DNA from: Candidatus Omnitrophota bacterium
Lineage (GTDB): Bacteria; Omnitrophota; Gorgyraeia; Zapsychrales; JANLHA01
Direction of reading: 5' to 3'
NCBI GenBank assembly: GCA_017995055.1
Contig: JAGOJP010000007.1
Span: forward strand, 1-39,188
DNA length: 39,188 bases
Every line of letters begins with the position of its first letter. Within the stretch, counting starts at the first letter, position 1. Shown piece after piece: positions 8,872-17,748 of the stretch. The translations under genes were made by a program, and so were the position numbers. A model generated the notes under the pieces. It was not told the origin of the DNA, ran no database searches, and saw nothing but the letters and a program-made list of their open reading frames with translations.

Positions 8872-9780
8872 TTATTTCCGGAGAAAATCTTTAATCTTTA
8901 AATAAAACGTAAACGGGGAGTACAGCCCGATATATTTCGTGTAACCGATCCGCGCGCATTGCGCTAAAACATTGTCCGTATCAGCGACGTCGGAGGCAAT
9001 GGCCGTCACCCCGCTGACCGCATGATGCACTTTATAGATAATAATATCCACGACAAACCGGGGGTCGTGGTGTTGAACATCCCGGCTCTGCAAAACGGAA
9101 TGAACGGCGGTCAAAACGGATTCCAGGGAAACAGCCGCGTCCGGCTTCACCTCCAGAAAAATAATGTGCGGGTCCGCCCGCTCAATCAAAAGGCCGAGTT
9201 GATGCATGTCCTCCGCGACTGTAACTGCGCAGCGCTTCTGCTGCAGCTGCTGGCTCATTTCCCGGAGGACATTTTTTTCATAACCATACAAAAGGATCCT
9301 TTTCCCGGAGGAGGCGGCCCCGCTCATCTGCGCAGCAGAAGGCGAGCTCTTCTGCTGCAAATCTTCTACTGTTTGAGGAGAGAGGTCCTGCGTGCTGAGG
9401 TTATCCTTGTCTTTAATAAAAACACTCAATTCCCGGGCGACCTCCGCGAACAGTTTATTCGCATCAATCGGCTTCACCAAAAACCCGTCCACGCCAATCG
9501 CCCGAAAAGAATCTTCCATTTTCGCTCTGGCCGTTATAATCAGGACCGGAATCCGTTCGGTAGCCGGATCCTTCCTCAACTCTTTAAAAAAGAGATACCC
9601 GTCCATTTCCGGCATTAAAACGTCGGCGATAATCAACTGCGGCCGGTCTTTTTTCGCCTTAGCCAGCCCTTCAACCCCGTTGGTCGCTACAATCACCTCA
9701 TATCCCTGCCCTTCCAGCATCGCCTGCATCAGGTCAAGGATTTCCCGGGCGTCGTCAACTAATAAAATTTTTTGTTTCAT
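8872..9780 (-). CDS. Response regulator with N-terminal receiver and C-terminal pseudo-receiver
   Basis: A 302-residue protein. Residues 1-120 are a canonical receiver: ILLVDD acidic pair (D9, D10), phospho-acceptor D53 in IIADVLMPEMDG, the Thr in LIITARA, and Lys in FLVKPID. After a Ser/Gln-rich linker, residues about 160-302 begin GKRILLYGYEKN and continue with IIFLEVKPD. That looks like a second receiver in which the acidic pocket and acceptor Asp are gone. No DNA-binding or enzymatic output is visible, so it probably acts by protein contact. The ATG at 9778-9780 (MKQKILLVDD) is preferred to an in-frame start at 9822, which has no usable ribosome site. It lies between the lipoprotein and the DsbA-like gene, 23 bases from the former. 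Confidence 0.82.
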   Translation of the reverse strand: MKQKILLVDDAREILDLMQAMLEGQGYEVIVATNGVEGLAKAKKDRPQLIIADVLMPEMDGYLFFKELRKDPATERIPVLIITARAKMEDSFRAIGVDGFLVKPIDANKLFAEVARELSVFIKDKDNLSTQDLSPQTVEDLQQKSSPSAAQMSGAASSGKRILLYGYEKNVLREMSQQLQQKRCAVTVAEDMHQLGLLIERADPHIIFLEVKPDAAVSLESVLTAVHSVLQSRDVQHHDPRFVVDIIIYKVHHAVSGVTAIASDVADTDNVLAQCARIGYTKYIGLYSPFTFYLKIKDFLRK

Positions 9781-9881
9781 ACTCTTTTCATCTTTTCGTT
9801 GTTCATCCTGTGTCCGGGTCATTATACAAACGATCCCTTAAAAGATAAAGGGATATCCTCTTCTTTTAACAAAAAAGTCCG

Positions 9882-10520
9882 CTATGTATCGCCATCCGAA
9901 CCAGGAAACAGCTGGGTCAAGGCGTTCCGAAGGGCCGTTGTCCCAATGACCATTTTCCCGTTTATAAAAAACGTCGGGGTCGCGGACACACCGCGAAAAC
10001 GGGCTTCCACGATCTCCCTCTCTATGGCGGATTCAACGGCGCTGTCCTGAACACACGCCTCCAACTGCCCCATGTCAAGGCCGGAAGACCGGGCATAGGC
10101 CTTAAAATATGTTTCCCCGCCCTCGCCGGCCCGGCTCCATTCCGTTTGTGCAGAAAACAAAAGGTCATGAAAAGGCCAAAAATATTTCTGGCGCGCCGCA
10201 CATTCCGCATATACGGCGCTGCGGAACGCTTGGGGATGAATTTCTTCAATCAAAAAATACCGGAATTCCAGGAAAATCCGGTCCGCCTCCCTGGCTAAAA
10301 ACTCCTTCAAAATCCCCTGCCCTTTGGCGCAGGCGGAACACTGAAAATCAGAATATTCGATAATGTGAACCGGGGCATCAGGATGGCCAAGCGTTTTAGA
10401 AACAGTTGCCGGACTTACGGTATCCCGAGCGCGTTGTGTTTTCGCCCACCGGACCAGGCCAATCAGCCCGACGAACGCAACAATAATGAAAACGCTTAAA
10501 ATTTCTTTTTGCCGTTTCAT
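9882..10520 (-). CDS. Membrane-anchored DsbA-like thiol:disulfide oxidoreductase
   Basis: A 212-residue protein. An N-terminal membrane anchor spans residues 8-24. A thioredoxin-fold domain with a DsbA-type helical insertion follows. The redox motif is CSAC (C61-C64) in YSDFQCSACAKG, and the cis-proline loop is SATPTFFINGK. This matches the DSBA-like family that oxidises or isomerises periplasmic thiols (often annotated as DsbA or thioredoxin_4 family). The domain faces the periplasm given the N-in anchor. It follows the glycosyltransferase gene by 31 bases and may be its operon partner. GGGAAGGG lies immediately before the ATG at 10518-10520. No DsbB or VKOR partner is visible nearby. Confidence 0.85.
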   Translation of the reverse strand: MKRQKEILSVFIIVAFVGLIGLVRWAKTQRARDTVSPATVSKTLGHPDAPVHIIEYSDFQCSACAKGQGILKEFLAREADRIFLEFRYFLIEEIHPQAFRSAVYAECAARQKYFWPFHDLLFSAQTEWSRAGEGGETYFKAYARSSGLDMGQLEACVQDSAVESAIEREIVEARFRGVSATPTFFINGKMVIGTTALRNALTQLFPGSDGDT

Positions 10521-10551
10521 CCCTTCCCTGCCTTCCCGGCGCTCCCCGTCA

Positions 10552-12096
10552 TTACGGCGCAGAGGCCTTCCTCTCTACTTTATATAAAGCAAAATGATGA
10601 ATTTGTAAAGTCATCGGCCCCAGATGCCAATCTTCATAAATATGCCGACCGACCGGAATAAACCGGAACACGGCGCCCATGGCTCCGGAAAAATGTTTAT
10701 CTTTATCATGGGAATGCAACGCCGGCGCCGTGATATAAACCGGCCGCCCCTGGGAGATTAAATCATTGACGGTTTGTTTAAACTTTTCCAGCTGAATTTC
10801 GGACAAGACGGCCAGGCTCTGCGGCCGAACCAGCGTCTCGCGCCCTGAATAATAAATCATAAACAAAGCCTCGTCTCCGGCAATAATCACGGCGTTGGGC
10901 TCGGTAAGACGGCCCGCCCAGAGGCTGTATCCCGGCAAAGCGGCCGTCGTATGACGAAACCACAATTTGGGGAGCATATATTGGACCATTAAGCTGATCA
11001 TAATGATTAAAACCGCCGCCCCGGCAAACAGAAAAACTTTCCCCTTCCGGACAAGGGCCGATAAACAAAACCCTAAAGCCAGACATAACGGCGGCAGAAC
11101 CGGGAGAAAAAAACGGGAGGTGGACGTGGTGTTGAGGTTTCCATAGAAAAGCAACGGGCCGAGCAGCCACAAAAGGAGGAAAACAGCCGTGCGCCACCGC
11201 CGGCGCGCGAGGGCAAGCAGCCCCAGGAAAGACAAAAGCATCCCGGTTTCGGTCATTGATTTAACAAGATAAACCCCGCTCAACAACAAGCGGGAAGAGT
11301 CCACGCCCAGGTAATTCTGCGTGAGCCCCGCCGCCCAGAAACGCCTAAGCTGGCTCAGATAGACATCCCGGTTCTCCTGAAAAAGAAACGGGACATGAAA
11401 TGCAACGGCCACAAACAAAGCTGTCCCGGCCCATAACCAGAACCGGGAAAGCAAAAAGGGCGACCGGTCCGGCCTGCAGGCCTCCGGAGGCACGAAAAAC
11501 AAAAACAACAGCGCCGGCAACATCAGGCAAGCATCCTGCATCCGCGCGGCTCCCGCCAACCCCAAAAAACACGCCGATATAAAAAAAGAACCTTGGGAGC
11601 GAGGAGGGCAATCCCGGATTAAAAAAAACATTCCGGCCATTAAAAAACACAGCGCCGGCATCTGACTCTGCCCATACACAGAAAGTCCAAGAAAAATCGG
11701 GGAAACCGATAACACCAGGGCGCTGACAACGCCGGCCGACGCGTTAAAAAGCGCCTTGCCCATGTAATAGGTGAGCAAAACCGTTACCGAGCTGAAAACC
11801 ACGCTCATCGTGTTAACGGCCAGGACCGGATCCCCTAATCCGAGCTTCTCTCCCATCCAGATAAAACCCGCGGCTAAAAGCACGGTCAGCGGATACCCGA
11901 ACCCGAATAAAAAATGCACCTGGTGGTCTTTCAAGGTGGCCTGCGCCTGCATAACAAGATTTAACGTATCCACATGATACGGCCCCCGGCTGATGAAACA
12001 GGCCCGAACAATCAGGCAGGACAAAAAAAGCGCCCAAGGGAAAAATGGGAAAGCCATCCGTTTCCAAAAAAAAGAAGTCGAGGGGGCAGGTTTCAT
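10552..12096 (-). CDS. Multi-pass GT-C family glycosyltransferase (PMT/ArnT-like)
   Basis: A 514-residue integral membrane protein with about ten to twelve hydrophobic helices. The first periplasmic loop has RGPYHVDTLN, where the Asp after the first helix fits the GT-C catalytic acid position in PMT_2/ArnT-like enzymes. A soluble C-terminal region of about 120 residues follows (from IIAGDEALFMIYYSG). Such enzymes transfer sugars from polyprenyl-phosphate donors to lipid or protein acceptors on the periplasmic side; donor and acceptor cannot be read from sequence. No Shine-Dalgarno is visible before the ATG at 12094-12096. Instead the AT-rich TATAAAATATAAAT abuts the start, raising the possibility of a leaderless or very short leader. 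The inverted repeat AGGACA-CA-TGTCCT (12111-12124) lies just upstream. Confidence 0.75.
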   Translation of the reverse strand: MKPAPSTSFFWKRMAFPFFPWALFLSCLIVRACFISRGPYHVDTLNLVMQAQATLKDHQVHFLFGFGYPLTVLLAAGFIWMGEKLGLGDPVLAVNTMSVVFSSVTVLLTYYMGKALFNASAGVVSALVLSVSPIFLGLSVYGQSQMPALCFLMAGMFFLIRDCPPRSQGSFFISACFLGLAGAARMQDACLMLPALLFLFFVPPEACRPDRSPFLLSRFWLWAGTALFVAVAFHVPFLFQENRDVYLSQLRRFWAAGLTQNYLGVDSSRLLLSGVYLVKSMTETGMLLSFLGLLALARRRWRTAVFLLLWLLGPLLFYGNLNTTSTSRFFLPVLPPLCLALGFCLSALVRKGKVFLFAGAAVLIIMISLMVQYMLPKLWFRHTTAALPGYSLWAGRLTEPNAVIIAGDEALFMIYYSGRETLVRPQSLAVLSEIQLEKFKQTVNDLISQGRPVYITAPALHSHDKDKHFSGAMGAVFRFIPVGRHIYEDWHLGPMTLQIHHFALYKVERKASAP

Positions 12097-12124
12097 ATTT
12101 ATATTTTATAAGGACACATGTCCT

Positions 12125-13012
12125 CTACAAAGCCGGCTCAACATGAACGTAGACAAAAATCTCTTGACCGAAGCGTCGCCGGAGGGTTTCTTCCACCGAA
12201 GTAGAGATGTTGTGCGCTTCCATAATATTCAAATCTTTGGAAACCTTAATATGGATATCGATAGCCATATTTCTGCCGATGCGTCTTGTCTTAAGATTAT
12301 GCGGGTATTTCACTCCCGGGATATTCCCGATGATCGCAATGATTTCATCTTCCACCTCGTCATCGAGGGACGCCTCCATTAATTCGTTGAGGCTCTCTTT
12401 TAAAACCGAAAACGCCATGTACATAATCAAAAGGCTCACGCAAATGGCGGCCAAAGGATCCAGGACCCGCCACGTCGGGCCCAAAACAATCGCGCCGGAT
12501 ATCCCGCATAAAACCGCGACGGACGACAGGGCGTCGGAACGGTGATGCCAGGCATTGGCGACAATGGCCCGGCTCTTAATTTCCTGCCCAACAGAAACTG
12601 TTTTACGGTAAAGGACTTCCTTCATGCCGATAGAAATCGCCGCCGCTAAACAAGTGAACCATTCGGGGGCCGGCATCGTTTCCCCCCGCAAAAAAGCCGC
12701 CACCTCCTGCCCCCCCTGAATCAAAATCTTTCCCCCCACCAAAAACAAAATAATCCCGATAAAAGCGGCGACAAGCGTTTCTATTTTTCCATGGCCGTAA
12801 TCGTGGGACTTGTCGATGGGTTTTTCCGCCCCTTTAAACCCGATCAATACGGCCAAGTCCGTCGTAAGGTCGGACAAAGAATGCAGCGCGTCCGCAATAA
12901 TCGCCTCGCTACGGCCAAAAATTCCGGCCAGGAACTTAATCCCGGACAAAAAGACATTAATCACAATGCCGACAAAAGTAATGCGGTATGCTTTTTGATT
13001 CGCTTTGTCCAT
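12125..13012 (-). CDS. Cation diffusion facilitator metal exporter
   Basis: A 295-residue transporter with six predicted TM helices and a C-terminal cytoplasmic ferredoxin-like dimerisation domain (about 205-295: MEASLDDEVEDEI, VKYPHNLKTRRIG, MAIDIHIKV, FVYVHVEPAL). The transport-site residues are H44 and D48 in TM2 (ADALHSLSDLTTD) and H156 and D160 in TM5 (NAWHHRSDALSS). This is an HxxxD pair in both helices, as often found in Zn-type CDF proteins. It should exchange protons for divalent metal out of the cytoplasm; the metal is not certain. The ATG at 13010-13012 is chosen; an in-frame TTG at 13021 would add three residues. The gene follows the CheY-like gene by about 97 bases. Confidence 0.9.
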   Translation of the reverse strand: MDKANQKAYRITFVGIVINVFLSGIKFLAGIFGRSEAIIADALHSLSDLTTDLAVLIGFKGAEKPIDKSHDYGHGKIETLVAAFIGIILFLVGGKILIQGGQEVAAFLRGETMPAPEWFTCLAAAISIGMKEVLYRKTVSVGQEIKSRAIVANAWHHRSDALSSVAVLCGISGAIVLGPTWRVLDPLAAICVSLLIMYMAFSVLKESLNELMEASLDDEVEDEIIAIIGNIPGVKYPHNLKTRRIGRNMAIDIHIKVSKDLNIMEAHNISTSVEETLRRRFGQEIFVYVHVEPAL

Positions 13013-13109
13013 ATCTCTCAAAAGGCCATAACGGGGAAAACATTCTCGAAAGCGCGGCTTAAAAGTATTTTTAAAAAGCCCACGGGCAACGGCGGGGGCA
13101 AACCGGGGT

Positions 13110-13472
13110 TTACTTTATCAGCTTCCGGATTGCGTCGAATAAAAGAGAAAAATCAGACGTTTTGGCAACATACTCATCGGCACCGGAGGCTCTGGCCTTA
13201 GCGGAATTAATCGCTCCAATATCCCCGGTCATAACAATAATCGGAATAGGGCGGTCTCCCATTTTCGCTTTAATCGTCTGACAAGCGTCAAAACCGTTCA
13301 TGCCAGGCAAAACCGTGTCCAAAATAACCAAATCCGGCTTCTCGAAAAGGGCTTTCTCAATTCCTGATTCGGCATCCCCCGCGGTGATCGGCTGAAAGCC
13401 GTTCGCCTCCAGCATGGCCGCTAAGGCTTTTATGATAGTTTTGCTGTCTTCTATCAATAAAATTTTTTTCAT
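13110..13472 (-). CDS. Single-domain CheY-like response regulator
   Basis: A 120-residue stand-alone receiver. The acidic pair E8-D9 (LLIEDSKTI), phospho-acceptor D52 (LVILDTVLPGMNG), switch Thr (VMTGD) and conserved Lys (YVAKTSD) are all present. It has no output domain, so it should act by binding a partner, as CheY does on the flagellar switch or as Spo0F does in a phosphorelay. No histidine kinase is adjacent; the MCP at 4300-6096 makes a chemosensory link possible but unproven. Longer in-frame reading up to 13658 exists but overlaps the flavin reductase gene. The ATG at 13470-13472 with AAAGG six bases upstream, and alignment to the receiver start, decide the start. Confidence 0.9.
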   Translation of the reverse strand: MKKILLIEDSKTIIKALAAMLEANGFQPITAGDAESGIEKALFEKPDLVILDTVLPGMNGFDACQTIKAKMGDRPIPIIVMTGDIGAINSAKARASGADEYVAKTSDFSLLFDAIRKLIK

Positions 13473-13528
13473 AACCAACCTTTCTTTTCTCTCTCGCTTC
13501 TCAGGGCAGAAACCGGGATCTAAAAATA

Positions 13529-14095
13529 TTATTTCTCCCGGCCAATCGCAAACGCCTTTCCTAAACACTGCCGGACAGCAAAATACCTCCGGTCCCCCGG
13601 AGAAAACATGAACGGCGCTACCTTTTCCACATCCGGAACCCCGGCAGAGTCCAGACACGACGCGTCCGCCTTAACATCTTTAATTTCCCCTATAAACTGG
13701 GTATGCCCGCCGATCGGGACGGTCTGGATCACCTGACACTCTAAAATGACCGGGAACTCTTTAATATAAGGAGCATCGACAAGATCGCTGTCAACCACCG
13801 TCAGAGACAAGGCTTTGCATTTATTTTCATCCCGTCCGGAAACCATCCCTAAATAATCCGCTTCCTTAATATATTTTTGTGAAGGGATATTGACCGTGAA
13901 GGCCCGCTTTAACATCAAATTCCCGTAAGTATATGTCGCCTCCCGCAACGAAACCGCGACACAGGGCGGGGAAGAGCAACAGATCCCTCCCCACGCGGCC
14001 GTCATCATATTCGGGGACCCTTCCCGGTCATACGTCCCGATGACTAAAACGGGCGTGGGATAAATAAAAGTCTTGGGGCCGAGAGATTTTTTCAT
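13529..14095 (-). CDS. Flavin reductase-like FMN-binding split-barrel protein
   Basis: A 188-residue protein of the flavin reductase-like domain family. It has the typical opening YPTPVLVIGTYDREGSPNMMT, then WGGICCSSPPCVAVSLRE, a repeat of small and hydrophobic residues, and AFTVNIPS followed by ECQVIQTVPIGGHTQFIGEI. These proteins bind FMN in a split beta-barrel and reduce flavin with NAD(P)H or act as flavoredoxin. The adjacent cysteines at CCSSPPC are common in the flavoredoxin subset of anaerobes. It is a single gene with its own extended -10 at 14108-14113, giving a leader of under about ten bases. The start is at 14093-14095. Confidence 0.85.
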   Translation of the reverse strand: MKKSLGPKTFIYPTPVLVIGTYDREGSPNMMTAAWGGICCSSPPCVAVSLREATYTYGNLMLKRAFTVNIPSQKYIKEADYLGMVSGRDENKCKALSLTVVDSDLVDAPYIKEFPVILECQVIQTVPIGGHTQFIGEIKDVKADASCLDSAGVPDVEKVAPFMFSPGDRRYFAVRQCLGKAFAIGREK

Positions 14096-14107
14096 AAGCT
14101 ATGCGTT

Positions 14108-14113
14108 ATTATA
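14108..14113 (-). promoter_or_regulatory. Extended -10 promoter for the flavin reductase-like gene
   Basis: The minus strand reads TTTGATATAAT, that is TGn followed by a perfect TATAAT. It lies 12 bases before the ATG at 14095. No -35 match stands at 16-18 bases, as expected for an extended -10 promoter. The implied leader is very short. Confidence 0.6.
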
Positions 14114-14152
14114 TCAAATCTCATTGGATCTGGCATGCTTTCCTGCATTTTT

Positions 14153-14177
14153 TTCGGGCAAGGACTCTTGGCCCGAA
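14153..14177 (-). terminator. Stem-loop downstream of glnS (weak transcript end)
   Basis: The arms TTCGGGCAAG and CTTGGCCCGAA pair with one bulged C around a 4-base loop. It starts 30 bases after the glnS stop codon. On the minus strand it is followed by A residues, not a T-run, so it is not a classical rho-independent terminator. It might act as a 3' end stabiliser. Confidence 0.35.
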
Positions 14178-14206
14178 GCCCCCTGGTAACATGCCTTTAT
14201 CAACCA

Positions 14207-15952
14207 TTATCTCTTTTGAGATTTTTCAATCTTGGCCCAGGAATCCCGCAGCGTGACAGTGCGGTTAAAAACCGGCTGACCGGGAGCGCTGTCAACGGGA
14301 TCAACACAAAAATAGCCAAGCCGCTCAAACTGATAAGAAACACCCGCTTGGGCCTGGCGCAAGAACTCTTCCATTTTACAATTCCGTAAAATTTCCAAGG
14401 AGTTCGGGTTAAGGTTCTCTTTGTAATCCTGCCCATTTGCGGTGTCGGACGGATCGGGTTTTGAAAAAAGATAGTCGTAGAGCCGGACCTCGGCATCAAA
14501 AGCGTGTTCAGCCGAAACCCAATGCAGGGTCGCTTTTACTTTACGTCCATCCGGAGAATCCCCTCCCCTCGAGGCGGGGTCGTAGGTGCACCGCAGTTCC
14601 GTCACCTCCCCATTCCTGTCTTTAATCACCTCTTGGCAGGTAATAAAATAAGCATATCGCAGGCGAACCTCCTGCCCGGGAGAAAGGCGGTAAAATTTAG
14701 GCGGAGGATTTTCCCGGAAATCGTCTTTCTCAATATAAAGGACCCGGGAAAAACGCACCCGCCGCGTCCCGGATTGGGGGTCTTCCGGGTTATTCACGGC
14801 TTCCAACTCTTCGGTTTGCCCTTCAGGATAATTTGTGATCACGACTTTCAAGGGGCGCAAAACCGCAAAGACGCGCAAAGCCTTTTTATTCAAATCCTCC
14901 CGCAGGCAATGTTCCAAGAAGCTGACATCTACGGTTCCCTCCATTTTGGCGACCCCGATGCGTTCGCAGAAAGTCCGGATCGCGTCTGGAGTGTATCCCC
15001 GGCGGCGCAACCCTGACAAAGTCGGCATACGCGGATCGTCCCACCCGCGGACATATCGCCCGGATACGAGTTCGAGCAATTTTCTTTTGCTCATAACGGT
15101 ATACGTCAGGTTCAGCCGGGCAAACTCAATCTGCTGCGGATGGCAAGGCGTCTTCAGCTCATTCAGAAACCAGTCATACAGGGGACGGTGGTTTTCAAAT
15201 TCCAGGGTGCAGACCGAATGAGTAATCCCTTCTATGGCGTCGGAAAGACAATGCGCGAAATCATACATAGGGTAAACGCACCACTGCGTCCCGGTGCGGT
15301 GATGAGCCGCCTTTCGAATGCGGAAAATCGTCGGGTCCCGCATATTGATGTTAGGAGACGCCATGTCTATTTTCGCCCGCACCACATGCTGCCCTTCTTC
15401 ATATTCGCCGCGCCTCATCCGCTGAAATAAATCCAAATTTTCCTCAACCGAACGGTTCCGGTAAGGGCTCTCCTGCCCCGCGTCTGTCAGGGTTCCCCGG
15501 GTCCGCCGGATATCTTCCGCGCTCTGGCTATCCACATAAGCCCGGCCGATCTTAATCAGCTGCTCCGCGTATTGATATAACTGTTCAAAATAATCGGATG
15601 CAAAAAAAAGCTTGTCCTTCCAGTCAAACCCCAGCCAGCGCACGTCGTTCTGGATAGACTGCACGTATTCATCTTCTTCCTTGCACGGATTGGTGTCATC
15701 AAAACGCAAATGACACATCCCGTTGTTTTCTTTGGCAATGCCGAAGTTCAGACAAATTGACTTCGCGTGCCCGATATGCAAATACCCGTTGGGTTCCGGA
15801 GGGAACCTGGTTACGACTTTTCCTCCGTGTTTCCCGGAGGCGATGTCCTCCGCGACAATGGCCCGGATAAAATCCGCGGAGCTTTTCGATTGTGTTGAAT
15901 CCGGGGAAGGATAGTCCTCCGGTTTTTTTATAGAATTTTCATGGGACGACAT
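14207..15952 (-). CDS. glnS: Glutaminyl-tRNA synthetase
   Basis: A 581-residue class I synthetase close to the usual bacterial GlnRS length (about 550). The catalytic signatures are [15 protein letters not shown] (HIGH at 59-62) and the KMSKS-equivalent VMSKRK (about 286-291). The GlnRS-specific active-site text [15 protein letters not shown] and [17 protein letters not shown] is present. The C-terminal anticodon-binding beta-barrels include KVKATLHWV and EVRLYDYLF. It charges tRNA-Gln directly in the cytoplasm; bacteria lacking GlnRS use GatCAB instead. AGGA lies about 7 bases before the ATG at 15950-15952. The N-terminal 25 residues are a low-complexity extension. It appears monocistronic, with an extended -10 at 15999-16004. 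GlnRS in bacteria is thought to descend from eukaryotic transfer, so its presence is mildly informative for taxonomy. Confidence 0.96.
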   Translation of the reverse strand: MSSHENSIKKPEDYPSPDSTQSKSSADFIRAIVAEDIASGKHGGKVVTRFPPEPNGYLHIGHAKSICLNFGIAKENNGMCHLRFDDTNPCKEEDEYVQSIQNDVRWLGFDWKDKLFFASDYFEQLYQYAEQLIKIGRAYVDSQSAEDIRRTRGTLTDAGQESPYRNRSVEENLDLFQRMRRGEYEEGQHVVRAKIDMASPNINMRDPTIFRIRKAAHHRTGTQWCVYPMYDFAHCLSDAIEGITHSVCTLEFENHRPLYDWFLNELKTPCHPQQIEFARLNLTYTVMSKRKLLELVSGRYVRGWDDPRMPTLSGLRRRGYTPDAIRTFCERIGVAKMEGTVDVSFLEHCLREDLNKKALRVFAVLRPLKVVITNYPEGQTEELEAVNNPEDPQSGTRRVRFSRVLYIEKDDFRENPPPKFYRLSPGQEVRLRYAYFITCQEVIKDRNGEVTELRCTYDPASRGGDSPDGRKVKATLHWVSAEHAFDAEVRLYDYLFSKPDPSDTANGQDYKENLNPNSLEILRNCKMEEFLRQAQAGVSYQFERLGYFCVDPVDSAPGQPVFNRTVTLRDSWAKIEKSQKR

Positions 15953-15998
15953 GCTGGATTCCTGTTTTTCATCGATTTTAAAAATTAATTGGAGTTTG

Positions 15999-16004
15999 AT
16001 TATA
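15999..16004 (-). promoter_or_regulatory. Extended -10 promoter for glnS
   Basis: The minus strand reads TTGTGATATAATC, a TGn plus perfect TATAAT, 46 bases upstream of the glnS ATG. No good -35 is seen. It has the same form as the element before the flavin reductase-like gene. Confidence 0.6.
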
Positions 16005-16106
16005 TCACAACCTGCCCCGGAAGCATACTTTTAGTCTTAGCCTGCGCCTCAAACGCATAACAATCAAAGGCGTTTCCAGTTTACACTCCCTGCGGTCGTG
16101 GGGTAT

Positions 16107-16511
16107 TCAAAACCAACAGGCAAGCATCTTTTTACCAAAAACAGTCATAAGAACGCCACAGACCGGGCCCAAAAAAATACCCAAAACAAAACCAAACGGC
16201 AAAGTCCCGGTTAACGCGGCGTTAACAGTCCCTATCATCAAACCCGCGTAAAGCCCATACCTCATCCCTGCGTCCAGACAGGAATCCTGGCCCAACGCGC
16301 GAAAAAGTTTTTTACCCCACAGCCACCCGCAAAAACCACCCCAGCAGACTCCCCACTCTCCCCACCAAAACAAAGGCAGCGCCACCGGAGGAGAGAGCCG
16401 TCCGCCCGCAAGAGCCATACGGACCCCCATCAAGATAAAGAGACAACTCAGGGCCCCCGCGCACAGGACGCTGACTGTCAAAAAAATATATTTCACCCGT
16501 TCCAAAGTCAT
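16107..16511 (-). CDS. Small hydrophobic membrane protein, last gene of the lar operon
   Basis: A 134-residue protein that is mostly membrane. Four probable helices are visible: about 8-30 (VKYIFLTVSVLCAGAL onward), 42-62 (Trp-rich), 82-98 (YGLYAGLMIGTVNAAL) and 102-128 (GFVLGIFLGPVCGVLM). The middle region is unusually rich in Trp, Gly and Cys. I do not recognise the family. It starts about 20 bases after the radical SAM stop on the same strand, so it is probably the sixth gene of the larE operon. The ATG at 16509-16511 has GGGGCAGGGT before it; an ATG four codons earlier (16523) is possible. Longer in-frame text to 16850 lies within the radical SAM gene and is rejected. Confidence 0.6.
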   Translation of the reverse strand: MTLERVKYIFLTVSVLCAGALSCLFILMGVRMALAGGRLSPPVALPLFWWGEWGVCWGGFCGWLWGKKLFRALGQDSCLDAGMRYGLYAGLMIGTVNAALTGTLPFGFVLGIFLGPVCGVLMTVFGKKMLACWF

Positions 16512-16530
16512 ACCCTGCCCCATTCTAAAA

Positions 16531-17748
16531 TTATGTCCATCCCAGGTGACGGTAAAAATCCGGAACCGGCCCAGCAGGACAGCTATGGCAAATCTGCAGG
16601 CTGTCCGGATACGATAAAGGCAACTGCCCTTTATAATGTTCCCGGAGAGCCTCCTGATGACGCAAAAGAAAACATTGCCGCGCCGGGCGCGCAAACGCCG
16701 CCCGCAGCCGCCCATAGGAAACGTCAAATCCTTCCGTGGGGATATGGCCGAAAGACAACGGGGTAAAATCGCAGGGGCACAGATTCCCGGAGGCATCGAT
16801 ATACATATGCTGTATTCCCGCCCCGCACCCGTATTGTTGCCCGTCTTCAATATAAGCGAACGCCGCGACTTTAGGACCAGAAGGTTTCTGGTTAGCCGCC
16901 TTATGCCATTTTTTCAGGCCCGCCCGCATTGGGTTATCCAGAAGAACATCGTCCCTCCCCCCAAACAGTTCTCCCGTAGGCATCGGCTCAATGATCCGGA
17001 TCTCCGGCACGCCCAGGTCCCGGACAAAAGAGACAAACCGCTCCATCTGATTTTTAACCAACAGTTCCCGGCGGACCATCACCTGAACAGCCGTATAAAC
17101 CCCGGCCGTTAAACACACCTCAATCGCCTCCAGCGCCGTTGTAAAAGCATCCGGATGACCGCGCATTTGATTATGCGGCAACGGCTCATAATGATCCAGG
17201 CTGACCGCCACATAATCAAGCCCCGCGTCCCGCAAAGAAGCCAACCGCTCCCGGGTCAGCCCTTCTCCGCTCGTAAACAGGATGGCGGCGGACCGGTCCT
17301 TGCAGATCCCCCGGAGGATATCCTCCAAGTCCGCCCTGTATAAAGGCTCCCCGCCGGTGAACCCGATCAGGCTAACCCCGGTCTCTTGCAGACGCCCGAC
17401 GATCTTCTGCCACGCGTATGTATCTAGCTCTTCATTCGCCCGCTTTGTTCTGCTGCAATGCCAGCAATGATACCCGCACCGGTTGGTCACCGCGCAATAC
17501 GCCGAATACGGGTATGGTTTTTTCTGATAGACCGCGATCGTGCTTTTAACCATCTCACGGTAAGCGGCGGAACGCAACGGGGGAAAAAAAGAATTGATCA
17601 CATAATCCCCGTTCAGGGCCGTGATCTTTTCGTTTCTCAGGGTCCGGTGAATCGCCCACTGCACGGAAAACGGCAGCCGGCGGAATTCGGGAGTCCGGCC
17701 GTGAAGAAACAAAACGCTATCTCTCTGCAGCCCGGTCAACTGTTTCAT
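16531..17748 (-). CDS. Radical SAM protein with C-terminal Cys-rich (SPASM-like) region
   Basis: A 405-residue enzyme. The [4Fe-4S]-SAM motif is CGYHCWHC (C91, C95, C98), followed by the GGEP-type motif GFTGGEPLY and a TIM-barrel with FTSGEGL and YVAVSLDH. The C-terminal part has Cys residues in a SPASM/Twitch-like spacing: YGCGAG, GNLCPCDFTPLSFGHI, then CFLLRH and ICHSCPAG. This suggests one or two auxiliary Fe-S clusters, as in peptide- or cofactor-modifying enzymes. The substrate is unknown. The ATG overlaps the methyltransferase stop (ATGA at 17745-17748), a sign of translational coupling. The lar context makes involvement in making or modifying a nickel-pincer-type cofactor an attractive but unproven idea. 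A role with some other small molecule cannot be excluded. Confidence 0.85.
   Translation of the reverse strand: MKQLTGLQRDSVLFLHGRTPEFRRLPFSVQWAIHRTLRNEKITALNGDYVINSFFPPLRSAAYREMVKSTIAVYQKKPYPYSAYCAVTNRCGYHCWHCSRTKRANEELDTYAWQKIVGRLQETGVSLIGFTGGEPLYRADLEDILRGICKDRSAAILFTSGEGLTRERLASLRDAGLDYVAVSLDHYEPLPHNQMRGHPDAFTTALEAIEVCLTAGVYTAVQVMVRRELLVKNQMERFVSFVRDLGVPEIRIIEPMPTGELFGGRDDVLLDNPMRAGLKKWHKAANQKPSGPKVAAFAYIEDGQQYGCGAGIQHMYIDASGNLCPCDFTPLSFGHIPTEGFDVSYGRLRAAFARPARQCFLLRHQEALREHYKGQLPLSYPDSLQICHSCPAGPVPDFYRHLGWT

Noticed and set aside
16512-16850. N-terminal extension of the small membrane protein gene
   Set aside because: This part lies antiphase inside the radical SAM gene and has no membrane or family features. 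The hydrophobic protein begins at 16511.
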